64,000 bases of DNA. It comes from CAZRRV01 sp045660865 (GTDB taxonomy: Bacteria > Bacillota > Clostridia > Oscillospirales > Acutalibacteraceae). Every line of letters starts with the position of its first letter. The first letter of the stretch is position 1. The stretch spans positions 1 to 64,000 of the forward strand of contig JAZREP010000016.1 of assembly GCA_045660865.1 (NCBI GenBank). Direction: 5' to 3'. Shown here piece by piece: positions 50,817 to 58,471 of this stretch. The notes beneath the pieces were generated by a model. That model did not search any database. It worked only from the letters and a program-made list of their open reading frames with translations, and was not told the origin of the DNA. The translations under genes were made by a program, and so were the position numbers.

Positions 50817-52508
50817 TTACATAGTTTCAGGTGCAGTAATTTTAAGCATATTAAGTACGTTGCGGATTACTAAAGCTGTTGCCTTGCAAAGGTCTAAACG
50901 AGCCTTCATTAAGGATTCATCCTCCAGTCGAACACGGCAAGCATTGTAAAACTTGTGGAATAAGGTGGCCAAACTGTATACATAGCGGGTGATTCTGGCA
51001 GAATCATAGCTTTTAGCTGATGCAACAATTTCATCCGGCAGTATAGATAAATGGCGGATAAGCTCACGTTCTTCAGGTGTGTTCAAGCAGTCATACAGCT
51101 TGTCATCAGGTGTGCTGTCAATTAAACCGCTGTCCTCAACTGAGCGAAGAATACTGCAAATTCTTGCGTGTGCGTATTGAACGTAATATACAGGGTTGGA
51201 GCTTGATTGCTCAACCGCAAGGTCTAAGTCAAATTCAAGATGTGTGTTAGGCTCTTTGGAATTAAATATAAAACGAGCCGCATCTAAAGGAACTTCTTCT
51301 AAAAGTGTTTTAAGAGAAATTGATTTACCTGTACGCTTTGATACCTTTACAACCTCGCCGTCACGCATAAGACGTACCAATTGCATCAATACAATGTCAA
51401 GCTTGTTGCCGTCTAAACCAATAGCGTCCATAGCACCTTTTAAACGTGCAACGTGGCCGTGATGGTCAGCACCCCAAACATTTATAACCTTATCAAAACC
51501 GCGTACAGCAAACTTATTGTAATGGTAAGCAATATCTGCCGCAAAATAGGTGGGGTTTCCGTTGGCACGAACTAAAACCTCGTCCTTGCTGCCGCCGTAT
51601 TCGGTAGCCTTGTACCACAAAGCACCGTCTTTTTCGTAGGTAAGACCGTTTTCCTTCATTTTATTTAAAATGCGGTCAAGGTCACCATTGTTATAAAGCT
51701 CAGACTCTTTAAACCATACATCGTATTTGATGCGATAGGTTAAAAGGTCTTTCTCTAAATTTGCGATATTAAGCGGTAAAGCATAATCAACCAAAGCCTG
51801 CTTACGAGTATCCTCATCAGCCGAAACGAATTTGTCACCGTGAATATTAGAAAACTCTTTTGCACGCTCGGTTATATCAGCGCCTTGGTATCCATCCTCG
51901 GGGAAGGGAAGCGACGGGTCATAAATCTGCAAATATCTGGCTTCAAGTGAAGCGGCAAACTTTTGTATTTGGTTACCGGCATCATTAACATAGAATTCAC
52001 GAGTTACGTCATAGCCTGCATAATCTAAAACTGCCGCAAGGCAATCACCTAATGCGCCGCCACGAGCGTTACCGATGTGCATTGGACCGGTGGGGTTAGC
52101 TGAAACAAATTCAACCATAACCTTTTTGTTTTGGCCGTAATCACTGCGGCCGTAGTTTTCGCCTTGGCTCAGCACATCTGCCAAAACAGAGGAGTAATAT
52201 CTGTCTGATAAAAACAGGTTAATAAATCCGGGCCCTGCAATTTCTGCTTTGGCTACCGGCACTAAGTTTAAATCAAGATGAGCCGTAATGGCCTCTGCAA
52301 TCTTGCGGGGAGCCAAGCGCATAGCTTTTGCCCAAACCATAGCCGCATTAATGGCAAAATCACCATGGGCACGGTCAGCTGGAGTTTCAATATAAAAATC
52401 CGGAAGCTCACCCTCAAAATTAAGTTCGCCTGCCAATTTGGCGGCGGTTGCTGCATTGATAACGGCGGCTTTTATATTGTTGATTGTTTCTTTAACGATT
52501 TGTGACAT
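50817..52508 (-). CDS. argS: Arginyl-tRNA synthetase
   Basis: Class I synthetase charging tRNA-Arg. VEFVSANPTGPMHIGNARGGALGD near residue 120 holds the HIGH motif; VVKVSKRTGKSI near 385 corresponds to the KMSKS region. The N-terminal ArgS domain (residues 1-90) and the C-terminal DALR anticodon-binding domain (YVQYAHARICSILR near 445 onward) are present. Length (563) is normal. GAGGAAG precedes ATG 52508. It begins 1 nt after the DUF1934 gene, an arrangement also known in Bacillus (ywiB-argS). Confidence 0.95.
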   Translation of the reverse strand: MSQIVKETINNIKAAVINAATAAKLAGELNFEGELPDFYIETPADRAHGDFAINAAMVWAKAMRLAPRKIAEAITAHLDLNLVPVAKAEIAGPGFINLFLSDRYYSSVLADVLSQGENYGRSDYGQNKKVMVEFVSANPTGPMHIGNARGGALGDCLAAVLDYAGYDVTREFYVNDAGNQIQKFAASLEARYLQIYDPSLPFPEDGYQGADITERAKEFSNIHGDKFVSADEDTRKQALVDYALPLNIANLEKDLLTYRIKYDVWFKESELYNNGDLDRILNKMKENGLTYEKDGALWYKATEYGGSKDEVLVRANGNPTYFAADIAYHYNKFAVRGFDKVINVWGADHHGHVARLKGAMDAIGLDGNKLDIVLMQLVRLMRDGEVVKVSKRTGKSISLKTLLEEVPLDAARFIFNSKEPNTHLEFDLDLAVEQSSSNPVYYVQYAHARICSILRSVEDSGLIDSTPDDKLYDCLNTPEERELIRHLSILPDEIVASAKSYDSARITRYVYSLATLFHKFYNACRVRLEDESLMKARLDLCKATALVIRNVLNMLKITAPETM

Positions 52509-52509
52509 C

Positions 52510-52929
52510 TTATACTTCCTCTACTACAATTTCCAATTCGTTTTTGCTTAGCAAACTGCTATTTATATCGAGAGTGTAGCTCATATAGAGGCGACCCCCG
52601 TTTTGATTTAATTCGTTTTTTATAGTTTCACCGAAAACTCCCAGCATTGCAGAGCCAAACTCCATACCGTAATGACATAGATTACGCTGCCCTTTTTCAA
52701 CAGTTAAGCGGCTTTGAACAGGACCTGAGCGTTGCAAAACTACCTTTTTATCTTCATCAATATGCAAAGTAGTGGTTACACCCTGCACACCAAACGAAGT
52801 GCTGTCATCATAACTTATACAGAAACGACCATCACGCTGACCGAATTTCCCGACTGTGAAATATTCAATACAATCGTCACCGGCGCCGCTGTGCTGAGTT
52901 CCTTTGATATTAACTGTAACTTCACGCAT
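52510..52929 (-). CDS. DUF1934 (YwiB-like) beta-barrel protein
   Basis: A 139-residue lipocalin-like protein of the DUF1934 family, with regular beta strands: EVTVNIKGTQHS, GRFCISYDDS, TTLHIDEDKKVVLQRSG and GGRLYMSYTLDIN. DUF1934 genes often sit beside argS, as here. It overlaps murI by 8 nt, so it is coupled to it in translation. No catalytic residues are obvious and no function is established. Confidence 0.87.
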   Translation of the reverse strand: MREVTVNIKGTQHSGAGDDCIEYFTVGKFGQRDGRFCISYDDSTSFGVQGVTTTLHIDEDKKVVLQRSGPVQSRLTVEKGQRNLCHYGMEFGSAMLGVFGETIKNELNQNGGRLYMSYTLDINSSLLSKNELEIVVEEV

Positions 52930-53749
52930 GGTTTTTATAATCCTTCAAATCAATACATTTTACACGGTCTTTAATGTCGTACCCCATTAATATTGAGGCA
53001 GTTTTAGAAAATGATGCCGTGTGGTCGCTAACAAAAAAGCTGTGAGTTCCGTCCGAGTGGTTTTCGTTAATGGCATCATTTTGAATAAGATGCTGATGCA
53101 CAGCCTTTGCTACCGATTCACCGGGATTTATCAACACCGTGTCTTTTCCCATAATATCTCCAATAATATCTTTTAAAATGGGGTAGTGGGTGCAGCCTAA
53201 AATCAGCGTATCAACATTTTGTTCTATTAAAGGCTCTAAATAGCGCCTTGTCGCAGAAACTGTTACGGCATCATCACGAGCTATCCAGCCAGCCTCAACT
53301 AATGGCGCTAATAAAGGGCAGGATTTAGAAAAAACCTCAGCAGATGGATTATGTTCTTTTACAGCACGTTCAAAAGCGCCGCTTTTTATAGTGGCACTTG
53401 TGCCGATTACACCGATTCGGTTGTTGCGAGTAGCCTTTGCCGCAGCCTTTGCTGCAGGCTCAACTACGCCTAAAAAGGGGACAGGTAACATATTTGCTGT
53501 ATGTGGGGCTACCGAACTTACAGTGCCGCAAGCAGCGACAATAATTTTAACGTCCCTAGTTAAAAGAAAATTTTCGTCCTCTAACGCATATTTTGCAATG
53601 GTTTGTGCGCTGCGTGTTCCGTAAGGGACACGACCGGTATCACCGAAATAAACGATATTCTCATTCGGCAAGAGTTTTGCAATTTGCCGCACAACTGTTA
53701 ATCCGCCAAGTCCGGAATCAAAAACACCGATGGCTTTACTGTTTGGCAC
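52922..53749 (-). CDS. murI: Glutamate racemase
   Basis: Makes D-glutamate for peptidoglycan. FDSGLGGLTVVR near residue 10 (catalytic Asp region), YFGDTGRVPYGTRS near 36, first cysteine in AACGTVSSVA near 72 (commonly ACNT, here ACGT) and second cysteine in LGCTHYPIL near 183. Both catalytic cysteines are present, so it should be active. Translation starts at GTG 53749 after GGAGTGA. Length (275) is normal. It sits 11 nt after the LCP gene. Confidence 0.94.
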   Translation of the reverse strand: MPNSKAIGVFDSGLGGLTVVRQIAKLLPNENIVYFGDTGRVPYGTRSAQTIAKYALEDENFLLTRDVKIIVAACGTVSSVAPHTANMLPVPFLGVVEPAAKAAAKATRNNRIGVIGTSATIKSGAFERAVKEHNPSAEVFSKSCPLLAPLVEAGWIARDDAVTVSATRRYLEPLIEQNVDTLILGCTHYPILKDIIGDIMGKDTVLINPGESVAKAVHQHLIQNDAINENHSDGTHSFFVSDHTASFSKTASILMGYDIKDRVKCIDLKDYKNHA

Positions 53750-53760
53750 AAAATCACTCC

Positions 53761-54804
53761 TTATTTTGTACTGGATTTGTCGTTTTCTTCGGAGTCCCCG
53801 TAAATGAATTCATGTATACGGTCTGCCGCAGCAGAGATATTATAGCGGTAAACCCAACCAGCTTTTTTATAGTTGCCGCCCTTAACATTTTTATCAAGCT
53901 TGGGGTTAGGCACATAGGTTGATTCAATAGTTCCAAGGCTTGAAACCATAGGTGCATAGGAAATGATTTCCGAATAGCTTAAAGAGGTTTCAACATGCTT
54001 CATAACGGCCTTTAATATTCCGGGATATTTTGATACGTTTGTGTTTTTTACTTTTTCCAGCAAAAGCCCCAATACCTTAGCTTGGCGTTGGGAACGAACC
54101 GCATCACTGTCAATTTTACGGATTCGTGAATAATGCATAGCCTGCAGTCCGTTAAGATGTACCTTGCCGGATTTTTTTACATGGGGTGATTTATAAGAAG
54201 CTTTAAAATCTTCAGTATCAATTAGCCAGTTTATTTGTTTGCGTTCTTTTTCGGTTATTTCAAGGTCAATTCCGCCCATAATATCAATTATGTCAGCCAG
54301 CATTGAAAAGTTAACGGTTACATAGTCGGTTATGTTGAGTTTAAAGTTTTTGTTAATGGTATTGATGGCTAAGACAGGACCACCCAGCGCATAAGCAGAG
54401 TTAATTTTTTTGAAGTCATGACCTGTAACCGGCACATAACTGTCACGCAAAATAGAGGTGGTTTTTATGGTCTTTTCTTTTGTGTTGACCGAGAGGATAA
54501 TGATAGAGTCAGAACGACCGGATGGGTTTTTTGTGTTTCTTGCATCAACACCGAAAAGGGCTATGTTAATTATTCCTCTTTCCAAATTGGAAGAATCACT
54601 AGTAATACCTAACTGGTCTAAATCGTTAGTAATTTCGTTATGGTTCATGTCGCCCATATAATACCATACGGCGCCCATAAACGCAGAGGTTAAAGTAGAA
54701 AAGATAAGTACGATACTTAATATGACATTAGCAACAATTAACCTCTTTTTTCTCTTTTTAAAATTGCCTGAAATTTTTACAGCTTCGCTGATTTTCTTTT
54801 TCAT
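53761..54804 (-). CDS. LytR-CpsA-Psr (LCP) family protein
   Basis: Membrane-anchored enzyme that attaches teichoic acids or polysaccharides to peptidoglycan. A basic N-terminus and one transmembrane segment (about residues 22-48) are followed by the LCP domain: NIALFGVDARNTKNPSGRSDSIIILSVN near residue 80 (DxR and RSD motifs), SILRDSYVPVTGH near 118, and LQAMHYSRIRKIDSDAVRSQRQAKVL near 223 (Arg-rich pyrophosphate site). Length (347) is typical. It could link the polysaccharide made by the 28-44 kb locus to the wall, though it is encoded 10 kb away. First gene of the minus-strand run to metH. Confidence 0.92.
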   Translation of the reverse strand: MKKKISEAVKISGNFKKRKKRLIVANVILSIVLIFSTLTSAFMGAVWYYMGDMNHNEITNDLDQLGITSDSSNLERGIINIALFGVDARNTKNPSGRSDSIIILSVNTKEKTIKTTSILRDSYVPVTGHDFKKINSAYALGGPVLAINTINKNFKLNITDYVTVNFSMLADIIDIMGGIDLEITEKERKQINWLIDTEDFKASYKSPHVKKSGKVHLNGLQAMHYSRIRKIDSDAVRSQRQAKVLGLLLEKVKNTNVSKYPGILKAVMKHVETSLSYSEIISYAPMVSSLGTIESTYVPNPKLDKNVKGGNYKKAGWVYRYNISAAADRIHEFIYGDSEENDKSSTK

Positions 54805-54853
54805 TTAATTACTTCCTATCTATAGGTCTTAACATCAAAGCAAATGTATAATA

Positions 54854-54883
54854 ATTCTACCACAATTGTACTTGTATAGTCAA
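54854..54883 (-). promoter_or_regulatory. Promoter for the LCP-murI-argS-metFH run
   Basis: Minus strand TTGACT (54883-54878), 18-nt spacer, TAGAAT (54859-54854), 50 nt upstream of the LCP start. Confidence 0.6.
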
Positions 54884-54916
54884 TATTTTTTAAAAAATAG
54901 GTATTATTATTTTATC

Positions 54917-54945
54917 TTGCAAAATTATAAAAAAAGTAATATACT
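54917..54945 (+). promoter_or_regulatory. Promoter for trkA-trkH
   Basis: TTGCAA (54917-54922), 17-nt spacer, TATACT (54940-54945), 38 nt before the trkA ATG. Confidence 0.65.
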
Positions 54946-54983
54946 GTTCTTGATAAAATAATTTTATTTTTGGAGACGAAGAA

Positions 54984-56354
54984 ATGAATATTATTATTGT
55001 CGGAGCCGGTAAGGTTGGTACAACACTGGCAGAAAGCCTCAGCCGTGAGGGACACGGGATAACCTTGATGGATAATGACCCGGAGGTTTTACAACAAGCG
55101 CTTTCTACACTAGATGTTCAAGGCGTAGTTGGAAACGGTACAAGTTATCATACACAGATGGAGGCAGGGGTTTTAAACGCTGATTTGCTGATTGCTGTCA
55201 CCAGCTCGGATGAGATAAATATGTTATCTTGTTTGATAGCTAAAAAAGCCGGTAATTGCCAGACCGTTGCGCGTGTACGCAATCCGGAGTACTTTAATGA
55301 AATCGATTATATAAAAGAGGAATTAGGTCTTTCTATGGCGGTTAATCCTGAGCGTGCTGCTGCTAGGGATATAATGCGCTTAATTCAAATCCCCTCTGCA
55401 ATGGAGGTAGAAACCTTTGCCCGTGGCCGCTTACATGTGGTTAAACTTAAAATTTTGCCGGATACAATTATGAACGGTATCCGTGTGGCAGATTTGTCTG
55501 CGCAAATAAATAATAATTTCCTTGTCTGTATCGTAGAGCGAGATGGTGAGGTTATAATTCCTGACGGTAATACAGTATTGCAAGCAGGTGACCAGATTGC
55601 TCTGTGCGTTCCGTTGGTGGAAACAGCATCTTTGTTGCACAAATTGACTAAGGATAAAAAACACCGCATTAAAAAAGTTATGATTGCAGGCGGCAGCCGA
55701 ATTGCCTACTATCTGGCGCAAATGCTGATTAAGGCTAAGGTGTCTGTAAAAATCATTGAAAAGAATAAAGCCAAATGCGAATTGTTCAGCGAACAACTTC
55801 CCGAAGCGGTAATTATTTGCGGTGACGCTACCGACCAAACTCTGCTTATGGAAGAGGGCTTGGCCGATACCGATGCATTTATTTCACTCACCAACATTGA
55901 TGAGGAAAATATATTGTTGTCCATTTTTGCCGGTAGTGCTTCAAAAGCAAAACGCATAACAAAGATTAGTTGGTTGGCGCTAGAAAAAATTATCAATGAA
56001 CTGCCGGTAGGCAGCGTTGTATACCCGAAGAATATTACAGCTGAGCGCATAATCCGTTATGTACGCGCAATGCAGAATTCTCTTGGCAGTAATGTTGAAA
56101 CCCTTTACAGAATGATGAATGGTAGGGTAGAAGCGCTTGAATTCATTGTAAAAAAAGGCCCCAAATCGGATAAATTTATTGGCATACCGTTGATGGAAAT
56201 GAACTTAAAAAACAATCTGCTTATTTGCGGTATCAATCGCAATGGTAAAATCATTACTCCTACAGGTAAAGATGTTTTATTGGAGGGTGATACTGTTGTG
56301 GTAGTCACCACCAATGAAGGGTTAAATGATTTGAAAGATATTCTAAAGGATTAA
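54984..56354 (+). CDS. trkA: Trk potassium uptake regulatory protein TrkA
   Basis: Cytoplasmic gating subunit of the potassium transporter encoded next. Two RCK units in tandem: the first begins IIIVGAGKVGTTLAESLS at residue 2, the second VMIAGGSRIAYYLAQML near residue 232, each followed by a TrkA_C domain (near 140-215 and 375-455). The first Rossmann site keeps GxGxxG, the second is altered (GGSRIA). Length (456) matches TrkA and not the half-size KtrA. GGAGA precedes the ATG, and trkH follows after 6 nt. Confidence 0.94.
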   Translation: MNIIIVGAGKVGTTLAESLSREGHGITLMDNDPEVLQQALSTLDVQGVVGNGTSYHTQMEAGVLNADLLIAVTSSDEINMLSCLIAKKAGNCQTVARVRNPEYFNEIDYIKEELGLSMAVNPERAAARDIMRLIQIPSAMEVETFARGRLHVVKLKILPDTIMNGIRVADLSAQINNNFLVCIVERDGEVIIPDGNTVLQAGDQIALCVPLVETASLLHKLTKDKKHRIKKVMIAGGSRIAYYLAQMLIKAKVSVKIIEKNKAKCELFSEQLPEAVIICGDATDQTLLMEEGLADTDAFISLTNIDEENILLSIFAGSASKAKRITKISWLALEKIINELPVGSVVYPKNITAERIIRYVRAMQNSLGSNVETLYRMMNGRVEALEFIVKKGPKSDKFIGIPLMEMNLKNNLLICGINRNGKIITPTGKDVLLEGDTVVVVTTNEGLNDLKDILKD

Positions 56355-56360
56355 CAGATT

Positions 56361-57791
56361 ATGAATTACAGTATTATTAGATATATCCTTGGCCAAACCG
56401 TTTCGGTGGTTTCGGTGCTTATGCTGTTGCCGGCACTTGTCGGTGCGCTGTATACAGAAAAATCAGCATGGACATTTTTGCTTTGTGCAATACTGTTTTT
56501 TGTTATCGGCCGTTTAATGAGTTGCAAAAAGCCTAAAAATAAGGTTTTTTATGCCAAAGAAGGCTTTTTGGCGGTATCGCTTTGTTGGATAGTGCTCAGT
56601 GCCATGTCGGCTGTGCCTTTCGTTTTAAGCAACTCTATACCGAGTGTCATAGATGCACTTTTTGAGATTGTTTCTGGCTATACCACCACAGGCTCTAGCA
56701 TTTTGAGTGATGTAGAAGCTTTACCACGCTGTATGCTTTTCTGGCGCAGTTTTTCTCACTGGTTGGGCGGTATGGGTGTTTTGGTATTTGTGCTGGCTAT
56801 TTTGCCTTCGGCAGACGGACAAAACATGTATTTTATGCGTGCAGAAAGCCCCGGTCCTGATGTAGGTAAATTGGTGCCCAATTTAAGAAAAACAGCTACG
56901 GTACTTTATGTTATATACACAGGTCTGACCCTTTTACAGTTTTTATTACTTTTTGTTGGTAATATGCCGATTTTTGATGCGGTTTGCATCACGTTGGGAA
57001 CAGCCGGTACAGGCGGTTTTGGTGTGTTAAATAGCGGATGCGCTTCCTATACGGCTTATCAGCAGATTATTATAACTGTATTTATGGTTTTGTTCGGTGT
57101 AAACTTTAACTTCTATTTTTATCTGCTTTGCCGTAAATGGCGTTATGCGACAAAAATGAGTGAGGTTAAAACTTATTTTGCAATTTATATTGTAGCAACT
57201 GTTATGGTTGGTCTTCAATTGTGGAGGATAGGGGATGCATCTCCCATTCTTAATGCAGCCTTCCAAACAGCTTCGGTTATGACCACTACCGGTTATGCTA
57301 CTACCGATTTTAATTTGTGGCCTGTTTTTTCTAAAATTATTATGTTAGGCCTTATGTTTATTGGTGCCTGTGCCGGCAGTACAGGTGGCGGTATCAAGGT
57401 TTCTCGCTTTATGATATATGTTAAAGCGATAAGGCGTGAAATGGCGCAATTATTACATCCTCGCAGGGTAAAAGTGTTAACTATGGACGGTAAGGCTATA
57501 GATAGCGCAATTGTGCGCACAGCCTTAATTTTCATAGTTTCGTATTTCTTTATCTTTTCCGGCTCTGTCTTGGTGGTGTCTTTAGATTGTGGGGATTTTG
57601 AAACAGCTTTCACCTCTGTTCTTGCCACCTTGAATAACATTGGTCCGGGACTTAGCGGTGTAGGACCTATGAGCAATTTTGGAGGCTTTTCGGTGCTCTC
57701 CAAATGTGTTTTCATGTTTGATATGTTGGCAGGGCGTTTGGAGATTTTCCCGCTGCTTCTTACATTGCGCCCGTTAAAGTGGAAAAGTTAG
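56361..57791 (+). CDS. trkH: Trk potassium transporter membrane subunit TrkH
   Basis: Potassium-translocating membrane subunit of the Trk/Ktr superfamily. The 476-residue protein carries four pore-loop repeats: SGYTTTGSSIL near residue 110, GTAGTGGFGVLN near 215, TASVMTTTGYATTDFN near 308 and TLNNIGPGLSGVGP near 418. The first-loop SxxTTTG and FSHWLGGMGVLVF fit TrkH. About ten to twelve hydrophobic segments. It starts 6 nt after trkA, so the two make one complex. Confidence 0.94.
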   Translation: MNYSIIRYILGQTVSVVSVLMLLPALVGALYTEKSAWTFLLCAILFFVIGRLMSCKKPKNKVFYAKEGFLAVSLCWIVLSAMSAVPFVLSNSIPSVIDALFEIVSGYTTTGSSILSDVEALPRCMLFWRSFSHWLGGMGVLVFVLAILPSADGQNMYFMRAESPGPDVGKLVPNLRKTATVLYVIYTGLTLLQFLLLFVGNMPIFDAVCITLGTAGTGGFGVLNSGCASYTAYQQIIITVFMVLFGVNFNFYFYLLCRKWRYATKMSEVKTYFAIYIVATVMVGLQLWRIGDASPILNAAFQTASVMTTTGYATTDFNLWPVFSKIIMLGLMFIGACAGSTGGGIKVSRFMIYVKAIRREMAQLLHPRRVKVLTMDGKAIDSAIVRTALIFIVSYFFIFSGSVLVVSLDCGDFETAFTSVLATLNNIGPGLSGVGPMSNFGGFSVLSKCVFMFDMLAGRLEIFPLLLTLRPLKWKS

Positions 57792-57831
57792 CCAAAGCAT
57801 TCAAACTCGAATCAGATTTTGAAATAAATAG

Positions 57832-57859
57832 TTTACAAATTTTCAAAATATGTTAAAAT
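57832..57859 (+). promoter_or_regulatory. Promoter for rnpB
   Basis: TTTACA (57832-57837), 16-nt spacer, TAAAAT (57854-57859), placing the start at the predicted RNase P RNA 5' end. Confidence 0.6.
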
Positions 57860-57866
57860 AAAACAA

Positions 57867-58202
57867 GAGTGAATCAGGCAATCGCGAGTGTGTTTTACAC
57901 ATTTGAGGAAAGTCCGAGCTTCATAGGGCGGGATAGCGGCTAACGGCCGCCGAGGGTGACCTTAGAGAGAGTGCAACAGAGATATACCGCCTGCAAAGAA
58001 ATTTGCAGGTAAGGGTGGAAAGGCGAGGTAAGAGCTCACCGACTGGCAGGAGACTGTTCAGTCCTGTAAACCTTATCCGAAGCAACACTAACTCCGGTGA
58101 TACATTTGCCCGATGTACCGGGAAAAGTGGCTTGAGGTGCAAAGCAATTTGCATCCTAGATAGATGATTGCCAAATACAGAACTCGGCTTATAGATTCAG
58201 TC
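57867..58202 (+). ncRNA. rnpB: RNase P RNA, bacterial class A
   Basis: Catalytic RNA of RNase P, which removes tRNA 5' leaders. The universal blocks are present: GAGGAAAGTCCGAGCTTC near 57905, AGGGTGACCTTAGAGAGAGTGCAACAGAGA split around 57953-57980, GGTAAGGGTGGAAAGGCG near 58010, and the closing ACAGAACTCGGCTTA near 58177. The P1 helix pairs the 5' GAGTGAATC with the 3' GATTCAGTC. Layout is class A, not the Bacillus class B. The exact ends are inferred from P1 and may shift by a few bases. Confidence 0.95.
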
Positions 58203-58208
58203 TAAAAT

Positions 58209-58240
58209 AAAAAGCTCACCTAAAACTAGGTGAGCTTTTT
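58209..58240. terminator. Bidirectional terminator between rnpB and tRNA-Arg(ACG)
   Basis: A 14-bp stem (58209-58222 with 58227-58240, core GCTCACCTA), AAAC loop and T run. It ends both convergent RNA genes. Confidence 0.92.
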
Positions 58241-58244
58241 ATTA

Positions 58245-58321
58245 TGGCGCGCTGTAAGGGACTTGAACCCCTGACCTACTGGTTCGTAGCCAGTCACTCT
58301 ATCCAGCTGAGCTAACAGCGC
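58245..58321 (-). tRNA. tRNA-Arg (anticodon ACG)
   Basis: On the minus strand: acceptor stem GCGCTGT/ACAGCGC, D-arm AGCTGGATA loop, anticodon stem ACTGG/CCAGT with loop CTACGAA (anticodon ACG, expected to be edited to ICG and read CGN), T-arm AGGGG TTCAAGT CCCTT, discriminator G and encoded CCA. Confidence 0.97.
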
Positions 58322-58339
58322 ATTTTTAGCCGCCAAAGT

Positions 58340-58368
58340 ATAATAACACATTTAAAAATAAAAATCAA
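58340..58368 (-). promoter_or_regulatory. Promoter for tRNA-Arg(ACG)
   Basis: Minus strand TTGATT (58368-58363), 17-nt spacer, TATTAT (58345-58340), 18 nt before the tRNA. Confidence 0.6.
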
Positions 58369-58411
58369 CCTAAAAATCAAAAAAATTTACTTTTCTTTCA
58401 TTTTTTTGTTA

Positions 58412-58440
58412 TTGCCTTCCAAACTGTTTTGCGGTACAAT
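58412..58440 (+). promoter_or_regulatory. Promoter for pcrA
   Basis: TTGCCT (58412-58417), 17-nt spacer, TACAAT (58435-58440), 31 nt before the GTG start. Confidence 0.6.
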
Positions 58441-58471
58441 AAAAACAATAATATAACTGAGGAGTATATCA